This document shows positions 32,873 through 41,129 of a DNA stretch of 64,000 nucleotides, one piece after another (the first letter of the stretch is position 1; each line of letters begins with the position of its first letter). The position numbers and the translations under genes are program-made. Source of the DNA: Altibacter lentus (GTDB taxonomy: Bacteria; Bacteroidota; Bacteroidia; Flavobacteriales; Flavobacteriaceae); assembly GCF_000746845.1 (NCBI RefSeq), contig NZ_KN050846.1, forward strand, positions 2,992,963 through 3,056,962, given 5' to 3'. A model generated the notes under the pieces. That model worked only from the letters and a program-made list of their open reading frames with translations, ran no database searches and was not told the origin of the DNA.

Positions 32873-34085
32873 ATATGCACACTACCTTTCCCTGACCTTG
32901 TACGGCGTGATCGCTGTCTATGTCCTTGTAGGGATCTTCTATTTTTCACAGCTCCCTATAGGTTCCGGCGATGAAGCCTTGTTCTTAAAGGACCTCCGAC
33001 TTATCGAACAAGAGGGGTGGAATGCTGCCGTACGCAAAGGGATCTCGATCCCGTATATGCTGCTTGTGCTGCCGTTTGCGCAGTTGTTCGAGGGTTATGT
33101 GGCATTGCGACTGGTGAATGTGGCACTGTTCCTTTTACTTCTTTTGTATTTCTATAGCTATCGGAAGATCCGTGATCTTCATTTCTATGCCCTGGTCTTG
33201 TTCTTTTATGCAACGGTAGGTTATTTTCTATTGGGGGTGAACGACACCCTGTTCATTGTTTCGATGGTGGTATTCTATTCTGAAACGTATTTCCGGCTCG
33301 CCTCCGGACAGCGAGCCTCTTTTGCCTTAGGCGGGACCGCCTTGATCGTTGCCTTTTTCACCCGTGAACTTCTTATCATCTTTACGCCCGTGGTACTGTT
33401 GTCCGTCTTTTTACTGGTTCGTCGGAATCTTATCGCGTGGCGTAGCTTTATGCTGCCTGCGGTTTTGATCCTTGTCTTTATCGTACTGAATCTTCCGTCT
33501 TTGCAAGCCGGTTCACAGCTCTCTTTCGATGCAAAGCTTCCTCCGGAAGGGGTCCAGTCCAATTGGGTGCAGCGGCAGTATCTGGCACAACTTCAGGTAA
33601 ATGAAGGAACGTTGCCCGATCATAATCATCCAAGCTGGGAAGAAACAGACGCCTATCTGGAAACCAAAGGGCCGGATGCACTGCCCAAGGGAATCCTTTC
33701 GGGGCTGACGTTCGATCCGCTACTCACGATAAAAGAGTTCGGTAAGGACCTACTATACATCCTTAGTTTCAGTACACGACAAATAGGGTTGCTGATACCC
33801 ATATTATTGTTGCTGGGGATACGCCAATGGAGACGAACCCGTTCGGTCACCTCCCAGGTGTACGTTTCGCTGCTGCTCGCCTGTATGATCCTTATCTTTG
33901 CGCTTATCATCATTTCATTTGTCGAACTGCGATGGTTTGGCGCCTTGTTCCTGCTCGCCATTCTGGCCTATACCAGCGCCGTGAAGGCAGGAGAGCTGCC
34001 ACGAATGATCGTATCCTTGCAATCGTTTGTAATAATTCTTATAAGTTTGTACGGATTGTACGGCTTCTATCAAAAACTTAGTTAA
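32862..34085 (+). CDS. Multi-spanning membrane protein, GT-C glycosyltransferase-like
   Basis: Starting at ATG 32862 (an alternative is 32847) the protein has 407 residues and about ten hydrophobic helices. After the first helix comes an extracytoplasmic loop with GSGDEALF (Asp37-Glu38). This acidic pair at this place is the hallmark of GT-C transferases of the ArnT/PMT type, which use polyprenyl-phosphate sugars in the periplasm. A second large hydrophilic part spans roughly residues 215-295. It is shorter than ArnT (about 550 residues). Its place after the ArnC-, formyltransferase- and transaminase-like genes supports the assignment, but no named family was recognised with certainty. Confidence 0.6.
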   Translation: MAPKYAHYLSLTLYGVIAVYVLVGIFYFSQLPIGSGDEALFLKDLRLIEQEGWNAAVRKGISIPYMLLVLPFAQLFEGYVALRLVNVALFLLLLLYFYSYRKIRDLHFYALVLFFYATVGYFLLGVNDTLFIVSMVVFYSETYFRLASGQRASFALGGTALIVAFFTRELLIIFTPVVLLSVFLLVRRNLIAWRSFMLPAVLILVFIVLNLPSLQAGSQLSFDAKLPPEGVQSNWVQRQYLAQLQVNEGTLPDHNHPSWEETDAYLETKGPDALPKGILSGLTFDPLLTIKEFGKDLLYILSFSTRQIGLLIPILLLLGIRQWRRTRSVTSQVYVSLLLACMILIFALIIISFVELRWFGALFLLAILAYTSAVKAGELPRMIVSLQSFVIILISLYGLYGFYQKLS

Positions 34086-35456
34086 TTGGCAGCTTCAAAA
34101 AAAATAATATTGCTGGTTCCCGATGGTACCGGGGTGAAGAATTATCTGTATTCAAAGGTGTTCGCTACCCGGGAAGCCTCTCTGGTATTGTTCCATAATT
34201 TCGACCCCGAAACGGTTTCGGAACTGGAACAGCACGTTCCGCTTGCGTCTACAGTACGAATCCCAACGTACAAAGAAAGTGTACGGGAAAAGTTTCTGCG
34301 AGAGCTTATACATCTAAGTCGCATCCAATGGAATGCAAAACAGGCCAACAACCCCACCATTTTAAAATTCTCTAGAACTTCGGTACGAAGTCTCAAGTTA
34401 AAGATGTTCTATACCCTGGTAAAAGGTGCGGCTAGGTTGGTTCGTTCTTACAACAGTATCCTAAAGCTCGAAGCCCGATATGCAAAAGCCCTTCGGAAGA
34501 ACCCGTACTACCATTCGATAGCAGCCATCCTGAAGCGGGAAAAACCCGACCTCCTCTTCTGTACCCATCAACGAGCGTTGCCCGCTCCTACCATCTTCGC
34601 GGCGGCCAGGGACCTGGGCATCCCCACCACTACGGTGATCTATTCCTGGGATAATATCCCGAAAGCTCGCCTTGCTTTACGGGCCGATCGCTATCTGGTA
34701 TGGTCACAGCACATGCAGAATGAATTACAACAATTCTATCCGGAGATCGCTTCCGAACAGATCGAAGTGACGGGAACCCCACAGTTCGAATTCTACAGGG
34801 ATGCCGCCAATATCCTTCCGAAGGAGGAATTCTATGGAAGATATGGTCTGGATCCCGGGAAACGACTCCTATGTTTTTCAGGAGATGATGTACGCACGTC
34901 ACCTCACGATCCACAGTATCTGGAAGATATTGCCGAAGCACTTACAAAAAGCGGTATGGCCGCTACCACCCAACTTATTTTTAGACGTTGTCCCGTTGAT
35001 CTTTCCGGTCGTTACGATGCCGTCCTTACAAAATATAAGAGCCTTATTGTAGCCATGCCTCCCCTCTGGCATCAACGCGCCATAGGATGGTCGGCGGTCT
35101 ACCCGGCCTACCAAGATGTGAAGCTGCTGGTAAGTCTTGCCTATTATGCCGATCTTGTTATAAACGTGGGGTCAACCATGGCTTTTGACTTCGGGATGTT
35201 CGGGAAACCCTGTGCCTATATCAACTATGACACCGTGAAGGATCCCAACTGGTCGGTCGATACCATCTATAAATATCAGCATTTTAGGAGCATGCCATCC
35301 CCAAAAGCCGTATTTTGGCTCCATGATCGGGAGCAGATCGCTTCGGTAGTCCGTACGGCTCTGGAACAGCCGGAGACCGCGATCAACGAGTGGTTCGAAA
35401 CAGTCGTTGCCTATCCTGAAACCGCTTCCGAACGAATTAGAAAAGTGTTACTGTAA
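34086..35456 (+). CDS. GT-B glycosyltransferase (surface carbohydrate biosynthesis type)
   Basis: The 456-residue protein starts with TTG, immediately after the preceding stop. It has two Rossmann halves: an N-terminal half with LLVPDGTGVKNYLY and TTTVIYSWDNIPKARLAL, and a C-terminal half with DLVINVGSTMAFDFGMFGKPC. The SWDN and GSTMAFDF patterns are seen in surface-carbohydrate transferases and in CDP-glycerol glycerophosphotransferase-like proteins. As a transferase that may use a CMP- or CDP-linked donor it is the best candidate for adding the nonulosonic acid, though this is inference only. Confidence 0.7.
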   Translation: MAASKKIILLVPDGTGVKNYLYSKVFATREASLVLFHNFDPETVSELEQHVPLASTVRIPTYKESVREKFLRELIHLSRIQWNAKQANNPTILKFSRTSVRSLKLKMFYTLVKGAARLVRSYNSILKLEARYAKALRKNPYYHSIAAILKREKPDLLFCTHQRALPAPTIFAAARDLGIPTTTVIYSWDNIPKARLALRADRYLVWSQHMQNELQQFYPEIASEQIEVTGTPQFEFYRDAANILPKEEFYGRYGLDPGKRLLCFSGDDVRTSPHDPQYLEDIAEALTKSGMAATTQLIFRRCPVDLSGRYDAVLTKYKSLIVAMPPLWHQRAIGWSAVYPAYQDVKLLVSLAYYADLVINVGSTMAFDFGMFGKPCAYINYDTVKDPNWSVDTIYKYQHFRSMPSPKAVFWLHDREQIASVVRTALEQPETAINEWFETVVAYPETASERIRKVLL

Positions 35457-36586
35457 TGCACATTGTATTTCTTTCTCATGAATATCCTTTATGGTCGGCC
35501 GGAGGCATTGGGAGCTTCCTGCAAACCTTTGGACGGGCCCTGGTTGCACGAGGTCACAGAGTTACTGTGGTAGGTGCAGGGACAGCACTCACCGAGGTGT
35601 ATCTGGAGGATGAAGGAGTGCATTTGTACCGCCTTCCGAAGCAACAAAAAGGGCTGTTGCCGGAATTCCTTCATAACAGCATCCGTCTCAATAAGAAACT
35701 AAAAGCGATCCATGCCCAAGAACCCATTGACATCATCGAATCGGCCGAACTGGGCCTGGCATTGCTCTACGCCCATCATCCGGCCAAGAAAGTGATCCGT
35801 TTACACGGGGGGCACCACTTCTTTTCGGAAGCCGAAAAACGAGGTATCCACTGGCGTAAAGGATTGCTGGAAAAACGCTCCTTTCGAAAGGCAGATGGTT
35901 TTATTGCTGTTTCAAACTACGTACAGTCTCATACGGCCAAATATCTCAGCTATCACAATAAACCCGTAACCGTGATCAATCATCCGGTAGATATTCCTTC
36001 TGCTGTTCCCGGGGGCAGCTCTAAAAAGAACAGTCTTTTGTTCGCCGGTACGATCTGTGAGAAAAAGGGAGTGCGGCAACTTATAGAAGCGTTTGCGTTG
36101 GTTCGTCAACGCTATCCCGACTATCAGCTGGATCTCTTCGGAAGGGACTGGTACTATCCCAACGGCGATTCGTATATAGCACGTTTGAAGGAGACCTATG
36201 ACGCTTCCTTTTTTGAACAAGTGACCTTTCACGGAAGCATTCCGCGTGAAGAATTACATACGCGCTATGCCGAAGCATCCGTTTGTGTCTTTCCTTCACA
36301 CATGGAGACACAGGGGCTGGTGACGCTGGAAGCCATGGCACAGGGAAAGCCGGTGGTCTTTTCGCAATACGGTCCCGGCCCCGAAACCATAGACCACGGC
36401 AATACCGGATTGTTATGTGATGTCTATGACCCCGGCGATATAGCAGCAAAGATCCTTTGGTGTATCGAACATCCCGATGCCGCCAGAGAACTTGGGCGCA
36501 ATGCCGCACGACGGGTACGGGAACACTACAATAAGAACACTATTTTAGAGGAGAACCTTTCGTTTTATTCAACCTTGCTATCATGA
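35456..36586 (+). CDS. Glycosyltransferase family 4
   Basis: A 376-residue GT-B enzyme beginning IVFLSHEYPLWSAGGIGSF, with HGGHHFF, FIAVSNYVQ, LLFAGTICEKKGV and a C-terminal FPSHMETQGLVTLEAMAQGKPVV donor-binding region. It shares one base with the preceding gene and overlaps the next by 4 bases. Donor is unknown; retaining mechanism is expected for the family. Confidence 0.92.
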   Translation: MHIVFLSHEYPLWSAGGIGSFLQTFGRALVARGHRVTVVGAGTALTEVYLEDEGVHLYRLPKQQKGLLPEFLHNSIRLNKKLKAIHAQEPIDIIESAELGLALLYAHHPAKKVIRLHGGHHFFSEAEKRGIHWRKGLLEKRSFRKADGFIAVSNYVQSHTAKYLSYHNKPVTVINHPVDIPSAVPGGSSKKNSLLFAGTICEKKGVRQLIEAFALVRQRYPDYQLDLFGRDWYYPNGDSYIARLKETYDASFFEQVTFHGSIPREELHTRYAEASVCVFPSHMETQGLVTLEAMAQGKPVVFSQYGPGPETIDHGNTGLLCDVYDPGDIAAKILWCIEHPDAARELGRNAARRVREHYNKNTILEENLSFYSTLLS

Positions 36587-37698
36587 AGCTGGTCGTGATC
36601 ACACATACCCCGCATTTTAAGAAGGATGGCAAGCTCTTTGCCTACGGACCTTATGTACGGGAGATGAATCTGTGGTTCAAACAAGCCGATGCGGTAGTAG
36701 TTGTAGCCCCATTAAATAACGATGGGCCGGGTACCATACATGAGGCTTACACCTCGCAGGATGTAGCACTTCATGACATTCCCTCTATTTCCTTTATCTC
36801 TTTTTCTGAAGGATTGCTGGCCTTGCTCCGATTGCCGGTTATAAAATGGAAGATCTTTCAGGCCATGCGAAAGGCAGATCACATTCATTTGCGATGTCCG
36901 GGGACGATCGGCCTTGTGGGATGCATGATGCAGCCGCTCTTCCCGAAGCGACCGAAGTCTGCAAAATATGCCGGCAACTGGGATCCTCGGGCAAGACAAC
37001 CGCTTAGCTACCGCATTCAAAAATGGATATTACAACATACCTTCCTTACACGTAACATGAAGGTACTGGTCTATGGAGACTGGCCCGGACAGACCTCCAA
37101 TGTAAAGCCGTTCTTTACGGCAAGCTACCCCGAACAAAAGATCGAGTCCTTGCGTACTCCTCATTTCAAACCACCGTATCGGTTGCTGTTCGTAGGCGGA
37201 CTCACCCACGGGAAACGTCCGCTGTATGCCGTAAAACTTGTGGAAGCCCTTATAGCGAGCGGGGTTGACTGTCGTCTGGATATCTATGGGGGCGGGGCCG
37301 AACGGAACAGCATTATCGATTATATTAGTTCGCATCAACTTACAGCCGTGATCTTTCTCCACGGGAATCAGCCGCCCACTGTGGTGGAAAACGCTTACAA
37401 ACAAAGTGACCTGCTGCTCTTACCTTCCCGTTCTGAAGGATGGCCCAAGGTTGTGGCCGAAGCCATGTTCTGGGGGGTGGTTCCGGTAGTATCACGGGTT
37501 TCCTGTGTTCCATGGATGCTCGGCGAGGGGAGGAGAGGGCTGCTCCTAGAGATGCAGCCGGAAAGCGATATCCAGCGGTTGCGAACCCTTTTATCCGATC
37601 CCGAGGCACTACAGGAAATGTCGTTAAAGGCCCAAGCATGGTCGCACCAATATACCCTGGATGCCTTTGAAGCTGAACTTAAAAAAATAGTGGGATGA
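36583..37698 (+). CDS. Glycosyltransferase family 4
   Basis: A 371-residue enzyme with a glycine-poor N-terminal half (VVITHTPHFKKDGKLFAYG, HLRCPGTIGLVG) and a standard GT4 C-terminal half: LLFVGGLTHGKRP, DIYGGG and LLPSRSEGWPKVVAEAMFWG. It is translationally coupled to both neighbours through ATGA overlaps. The donor is not predictable. Confidence 0.9.
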   Translation: MKLVVITHTPHFKKDGKLFAYGPYVREMNLWFKQADAVVVVAPLNNDGPGTIHEAYTSQDVALHDIPSISFISFSEGLLALLRLPVIKWKIFQAMRKADHIHLRCPGTIGLVGCMMQPLFPKRPKSAKYAGNWDPRARQPLSYRIQKWILQHTFLTRNMKVLVYGDWPGQTSNVKPFFTASYPEQKIESLRTPHFKPPYRLLFVGGLTHGKRPLYAVKLVEALIASGVDCRLDIYGGGAERNSIIDYISSHQLTAVIFLHGNQPPTVVENAYKQSDLLLLPSRSEGWPKVVAEAMFWGVVPVVSRVSCVPWMLGEGRRGLLLEMQPESDIQRLRTLLSDPEALQEMSLKAQAWSHQYTLDAFEAELKKIVG

Positions 37699-38756
37699 AA
37701 GTACTTCAGTTGATCGATTCCTTAGATGCAGGAGGTGCAGAACGTATGGCCGTGACACTGGCCAATGCCTTGAACCGTAGCTCCCATGAAGCCTTTTTAT
37801 GTACCACCCGGAAAGAAGGACTGTTGAAGGAAACACTGGATCCCGGGGTAGCCTATTTGTTTCTCAACAAGCGAAATGCTTACGATGTGCTAGCCTTAAA
37901 GAAACTGGTGTCTTTTATAAAACGTCACAAGATAGAAGTGGTCCATGCGCATTCCAGCAGTTACTTCTTTGCGTCGCTTGTAAAGAAAATACTACCCAAA
38001 GTTCGCTTGATATGGCATGATCACTATGGCGACAGTGAGCACTTGTCGGCACGCAGGTTCAAGGTATTAAAATACTGTTCTCGTCGTTTTGACGCCATCA
38101 TATCGGTGAATGAGGTCTTGAAAACATGGGCCCTGGAGCACTTGCATTGTAAAAACGTCTATTATCTACAGAATTTTGCGGGAACGGATGTACAGGAAAG
38201 TTCACAGGACCGCTTACAAGGTCCGACAGGGTATCGATTAGTCTGTCTGGCCAATCTACGTTCGCAAAAGGACCATATAAATCTATTAGAGGCTTTTAAG
38301 AGTGTGCTGGAACACTATCCAGAAGCCACGTTGCATCTGGTAGGAGCTCCTCAAGAAGCATCCTATGTACGATCCCTGGAACACTCTATTGAAACGAACG
38401 GATTGACCGGTGTCTATTTCTATGGATCACAAGGCAAGGTATTGTCATTACTTCGGATGGCCGATGTGGGCATCCTCTCTTCACGTTCTGAAGGGCTTCC
38501 GGTAGCATTACTGGAGTACGGAATGGCGGGGCTTCCCGTGGTATGTACCCGCGTAGGACAATGCCAGGAGGTGGTAGCAGACCGTGGTATTGTAGTACCA
38601 CCCCGGGATCCTGAAGCATTGGCCGAAGGGATCCGCGTGCTTTTGGGTAACCCGGAGAAGCGCCGTGATCTTGCAGAGAAATTTCAGCATCATATAAAAA
38701 AAACCTATAGTTTTGAGGCAGTCTTGCCTATCTTGTTGCGTATTTACACTACATGA
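37695..38756 (+). CDS. Glycosyltransferase family 4
   Basis: A 353-residue enzyme with LQLIDSLDAGGAERMAV, the glycine-rich loop that marks WabH/PimB-like GT4 proteins, VVHAHSSSYFFAS, IISVNEVLK and the C-terminal ILSSRSEGLPVALLEYGMAGLPVV. Overlaps of 4 bases on both sides. It directly precedes the polymerase/ligase gene. Confidence 0.92.
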   Translation: MKVLQLIDSLDAGGAERMAVTLANALNRSSHEAFLCTTRKEGLLKETLDPGVAYLFLNKRNAYDVLALKKLVSFIKRHKIEVVHAHSSSYFFASLVKKILPKVRLIWHDHYGDSEHLSARRFKVLKYCSRRFDAIISVNEVLKTWALEHLHCKNVYYLQNFAGTDVQESSQDRLQGPTGYRLVCLANLRSQKDHINLLEAFKSVLEHYPEATLHLVGAPQEASYVRSLEHSIETNGLTGVYFYGSQGKVLSLLRMADVGILSSRSEGLPVALLEYGMAGLPVVCTRVGQCQEVVADRGIVVPPRDPEALAEGIRVLLGNPEKRRDLAEKFQHHIKKTYSFEAVLPILLRIYTT

Positions 38757-40108
38757 GAAAGATAAAACCCATTAAGAAGATCACGTATATCCAGTTGCTC
38801 TTATTGCATATTGGAATGGCGTTTGCGATCTACCTTGTGGAGGCTACGTCCAAATTCTTTCTTTTCGCAGCGGTGGTCTATTTTCTGGTACGCATCTTTT
38901 CCAGCGGAAATAAGAAGGATGAGGTACTGTTAGCCGCGGCCTATATCATGGGATTTGAGGTGTTTTCCAGAATGACCGGCGGGGCTTTTACCTATGAGTT
39001 CGCCAAGTTTGCCGTGATCGGGTTTTTGGTCATTGGCATGTTCCTTAAAGGATTCACCAGACGGTCCTGGCCCTATGTCTTCTACATCCTTTTTCTGGTA
39101 CCGGGCATTCTTTTTTCGGCGATCAATCTCAACTATTCTACCGATTTCATGAACGCCATCAGTTTCAATTTGAGCGGCCCGCTGTGTCTGGCGATCTCCG
39201 CACTGTATTGCTACAACCGGAAGATGCCGGCGGAACGGCTCAACCAGATCCTGTTGGCCGCTTTGTTGCCTATTATCGCTATGGCGGCCTACCTGTATGT
39301 CTATACACCCAACATCCGGGATGTATTGAGCGGAACCCAGTCGAATTTTGAAGCCTCCGGTGGCTTTGGTCCCAATCAGGTATCGACCATCTTAGGATTG
39401 GGAATGTTTATATTATTCAGCAGGCTGCTCACGATAAAGAGCCGGGTTGTCAATATCATTGATCTCTGTTTATTGATTTTTGTTAGTTACAGAGGGATCG
39501 TAACTTTTTCCAGAGGAGGCGTGATCACGGCAGGCGTGTGTGCGCTCATCTTCTTTATTTATTATTTTTACAAAGCAGATCTCCGGCAACGAACTTCCTT
39601 ACTTCCTAAAGTAGCGATAATTGCCGGGTGCATTGTCGTGACCTGGATCTTTACTTCCATCTCCACCTTTGGACTCATCGACAAACGCTATGCCAATCAG
39701 GATGCGGCCGGCCGTGAAAAAGAAGATGTTACCACAGGAAGGGCAGAGTTGGTCACCGGCGAGGTGGAGACCTTTTTAGAACACCCCTTTACGGGTATTG
39801 GCGTTGGGAAGATACGTGAATTCCGAAAAGAGAAAACAGGGCGTATTGTTGCAACGCACAGCGAGGTGAGTCGTATCCTGTCTGAACATGGTGTCTTTGG
39901 GTTGTTTGCCCTCATGGTCCTCGTGTTCACTCCGTTACTTTTCCGGGTCAGGAACCGAACGAACCTGTATTTCTTTGCTTTTTTTATTTTTTGGTTCCTT
40001 ACCATCAACCATTCCTCTATGCGAATAGCAGCGCCGGCCTTCATTTACGGACTATGTCTAATCTCGATCATCGATGTCAAGAAAAAACCTGCTCTACATA
40101 GGAAATAA
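38753..40108 (+). CDS. O-antigen polymerase/ligase-like membrane protein (Wzy/WaaL type)
   Basis: A 451-residue protein with about ten membrane helices. The large periplasmic loop has TTGRAELVTGEVETFLEHPFTGIGVG and HSEVSRILSEHG (both within residues about 325-385), the features of the Wzy_C/O-antigen ligase superfamily. It could polymerise repeat units (Wzy) or attach polymer to lipid A (WaaL). Its position among glycosyltransferases together with Wza/Wzc favours a polymerase. The next gene starts 35 bases inside its 3' end. Confidence 0.88.
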   Translation: MRKIKPIKKITYIQLLLLHIGMAFAIYLVEATSKFFLFAAVVYFLVRIFSSGNKKDEVLLAAAYIMGFEVFSRMTGGAFTYEFAKFAVIGFLVIGMFLKGFTRRSWPYVFYILFLVPGILFSAINLNYSTDFMNAISFNLSGPLCLAISALYCYNRKMPAERLNQILLAALLPIIAMAAYLYVYTPNIRDVLSGTQSNFEASGGFGPNQVSTILGLGMFILFSRLLTIKSRVVNIIDLCLLIFVSYRGIVTFSRGGVITAGVCALIFFIYYFYKADLRQRTSLLPKVAIIAGCIVVTWIFTSISTFGLIDKRYANQDAAGREKEDVTTGRAELVTGEVETFLEHPFTGIGVGKIREFRKEKTGRIVATHSEVSRILSEHGVFGLFALMVLVFTPLLFRVRNRTNLYFFAFFIFWFLTINHSSMRIAAPAFIYGLCLISIIDVKKKPALHRK

Positions 40109-41093
40109 ACTGTCCCGAAAAGGCAGCACGGTAACGTCCATTGAGACGCTGGGCACCCTGTTGGAACAGGAAGGTTTTGTTGTACGAACGGCCTCTTCGG
40201 TATCTAATAAAATGCTTCGGATGCTGGATATGCTGTTCACAACCTTACGTTACGCAAAAACATCTTCTGTTGTCTTGATCGATACCTACAGTACCCAGAA
40301 CTTTTATTATGCCGTAGCGGTTGCCCGTTTGTGCCGCTTATTGCAAGTGCCCTATATTCCCATCTTGCGGGGTGGCGATCTGCCACAACGCCTTGCAAAA
40401 AGCCCTCGCCTGTCCAGGAATCTCTTTCGGGCTGCCAAGACCAATGTTTGTCCGTCACCCTATCTCCTCAAAGCCTTTAACGCTACCGGATTCGAAAACC
40501 TCACGTATATACCGAACACCATCGAACTGGAAAAGTACACTTTTGTACTCCGGGAAGCGGTACGACCCCGATTGTTGTGGGTACGTTCTTTTTCAGAAAT
40601 ATATAATCCGAAGCTTGCCCTGGACGTATTAGAGCAATTAATTGCCAAAGGGTATGACGCACAGCTTTGTATGGTAGGCCCGGATAAGGACGGGTCGCTG
40701 GACCGGTGCAAAGCCATAGCAAACAATAAGGATCTGCCGGTGATCTTTACAGGGATATTGCAGAAAGAGGAATGGATCGCACGCTCCAAGAATTATGCTG
40801 TTTTCATAAACACCACCAATTTCGACAATACCCCGGTAAGCGTTCTGGAGGCAATGGCACTCGGTCTGCCGGTCGTGTCGACAAATGTAGGAGGGATACC
40901 ACACCTGCTCACCCAGGGTGAAGATGCACTGTTGGTACCACCTAAGGATCCAAATGCCTTTACCAATGCCATAGTGCAGCTGCTTAGCGACGCAACTTTG
41001 GCATCTAAATTATCCCGTAACGGAAGAGAGAAAGTAGCGGCCTTCGACTGGCAAGTTGTTAAACAAGCGTGGGTTACTCTTTTAAACCAGTAA
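40074..41093 (+). CDS. Glycosyltransferase family 4
   Basis: A 339-residue enzyme with LLYIGNKLSRKGSTVTSIETL, IPILRGGDLPQRL, VCPSPYLLKAF and the donor-binding region FINTTNFDNTPVSVLEAMALGLPVVSTN. The 35-base overlap with the upstream polymerase gene is longer than elsewhere in the locus, but the only close alternative ATG would remove the first strand. It ends 36 bases before the second phosphoglycosyltransferase. Confidence 0.9.
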   Translation: MSRKNLLYIGNKLSRKGSTVTSIETLGTLLEQEGFVVRTASSVSNKMLRMLDMLFTTLRYAKTSSVVLIDTYSTQNFYYAVAVARLCRLLQVPYIPILRGGDLPQRLAKSPRLSRNLFRAAKTNVCPSPYLLKAFNATGFENLTYIPNTIELEKYTFVLREAVRPRLLWVRSFSEIYNPKLALDVLEQLIAKGYDAQLCMVGPDKDGSLDRCKAIANNKDLPVIFTGILQKEEWIARSKNYAVFINTTNFDNTPVSVLEAMALGLPVVSTNVGGIPHLLTQGEDALLVPPKDPNAFTNAIVQLLSDATLASKLSRNGREKVAAFDWQVVKQAWVTLLNQ

Positions 41094-41129
41094 ATAAATA
41101 GCTACATTTATCGAGCTAAACCCAACCCC

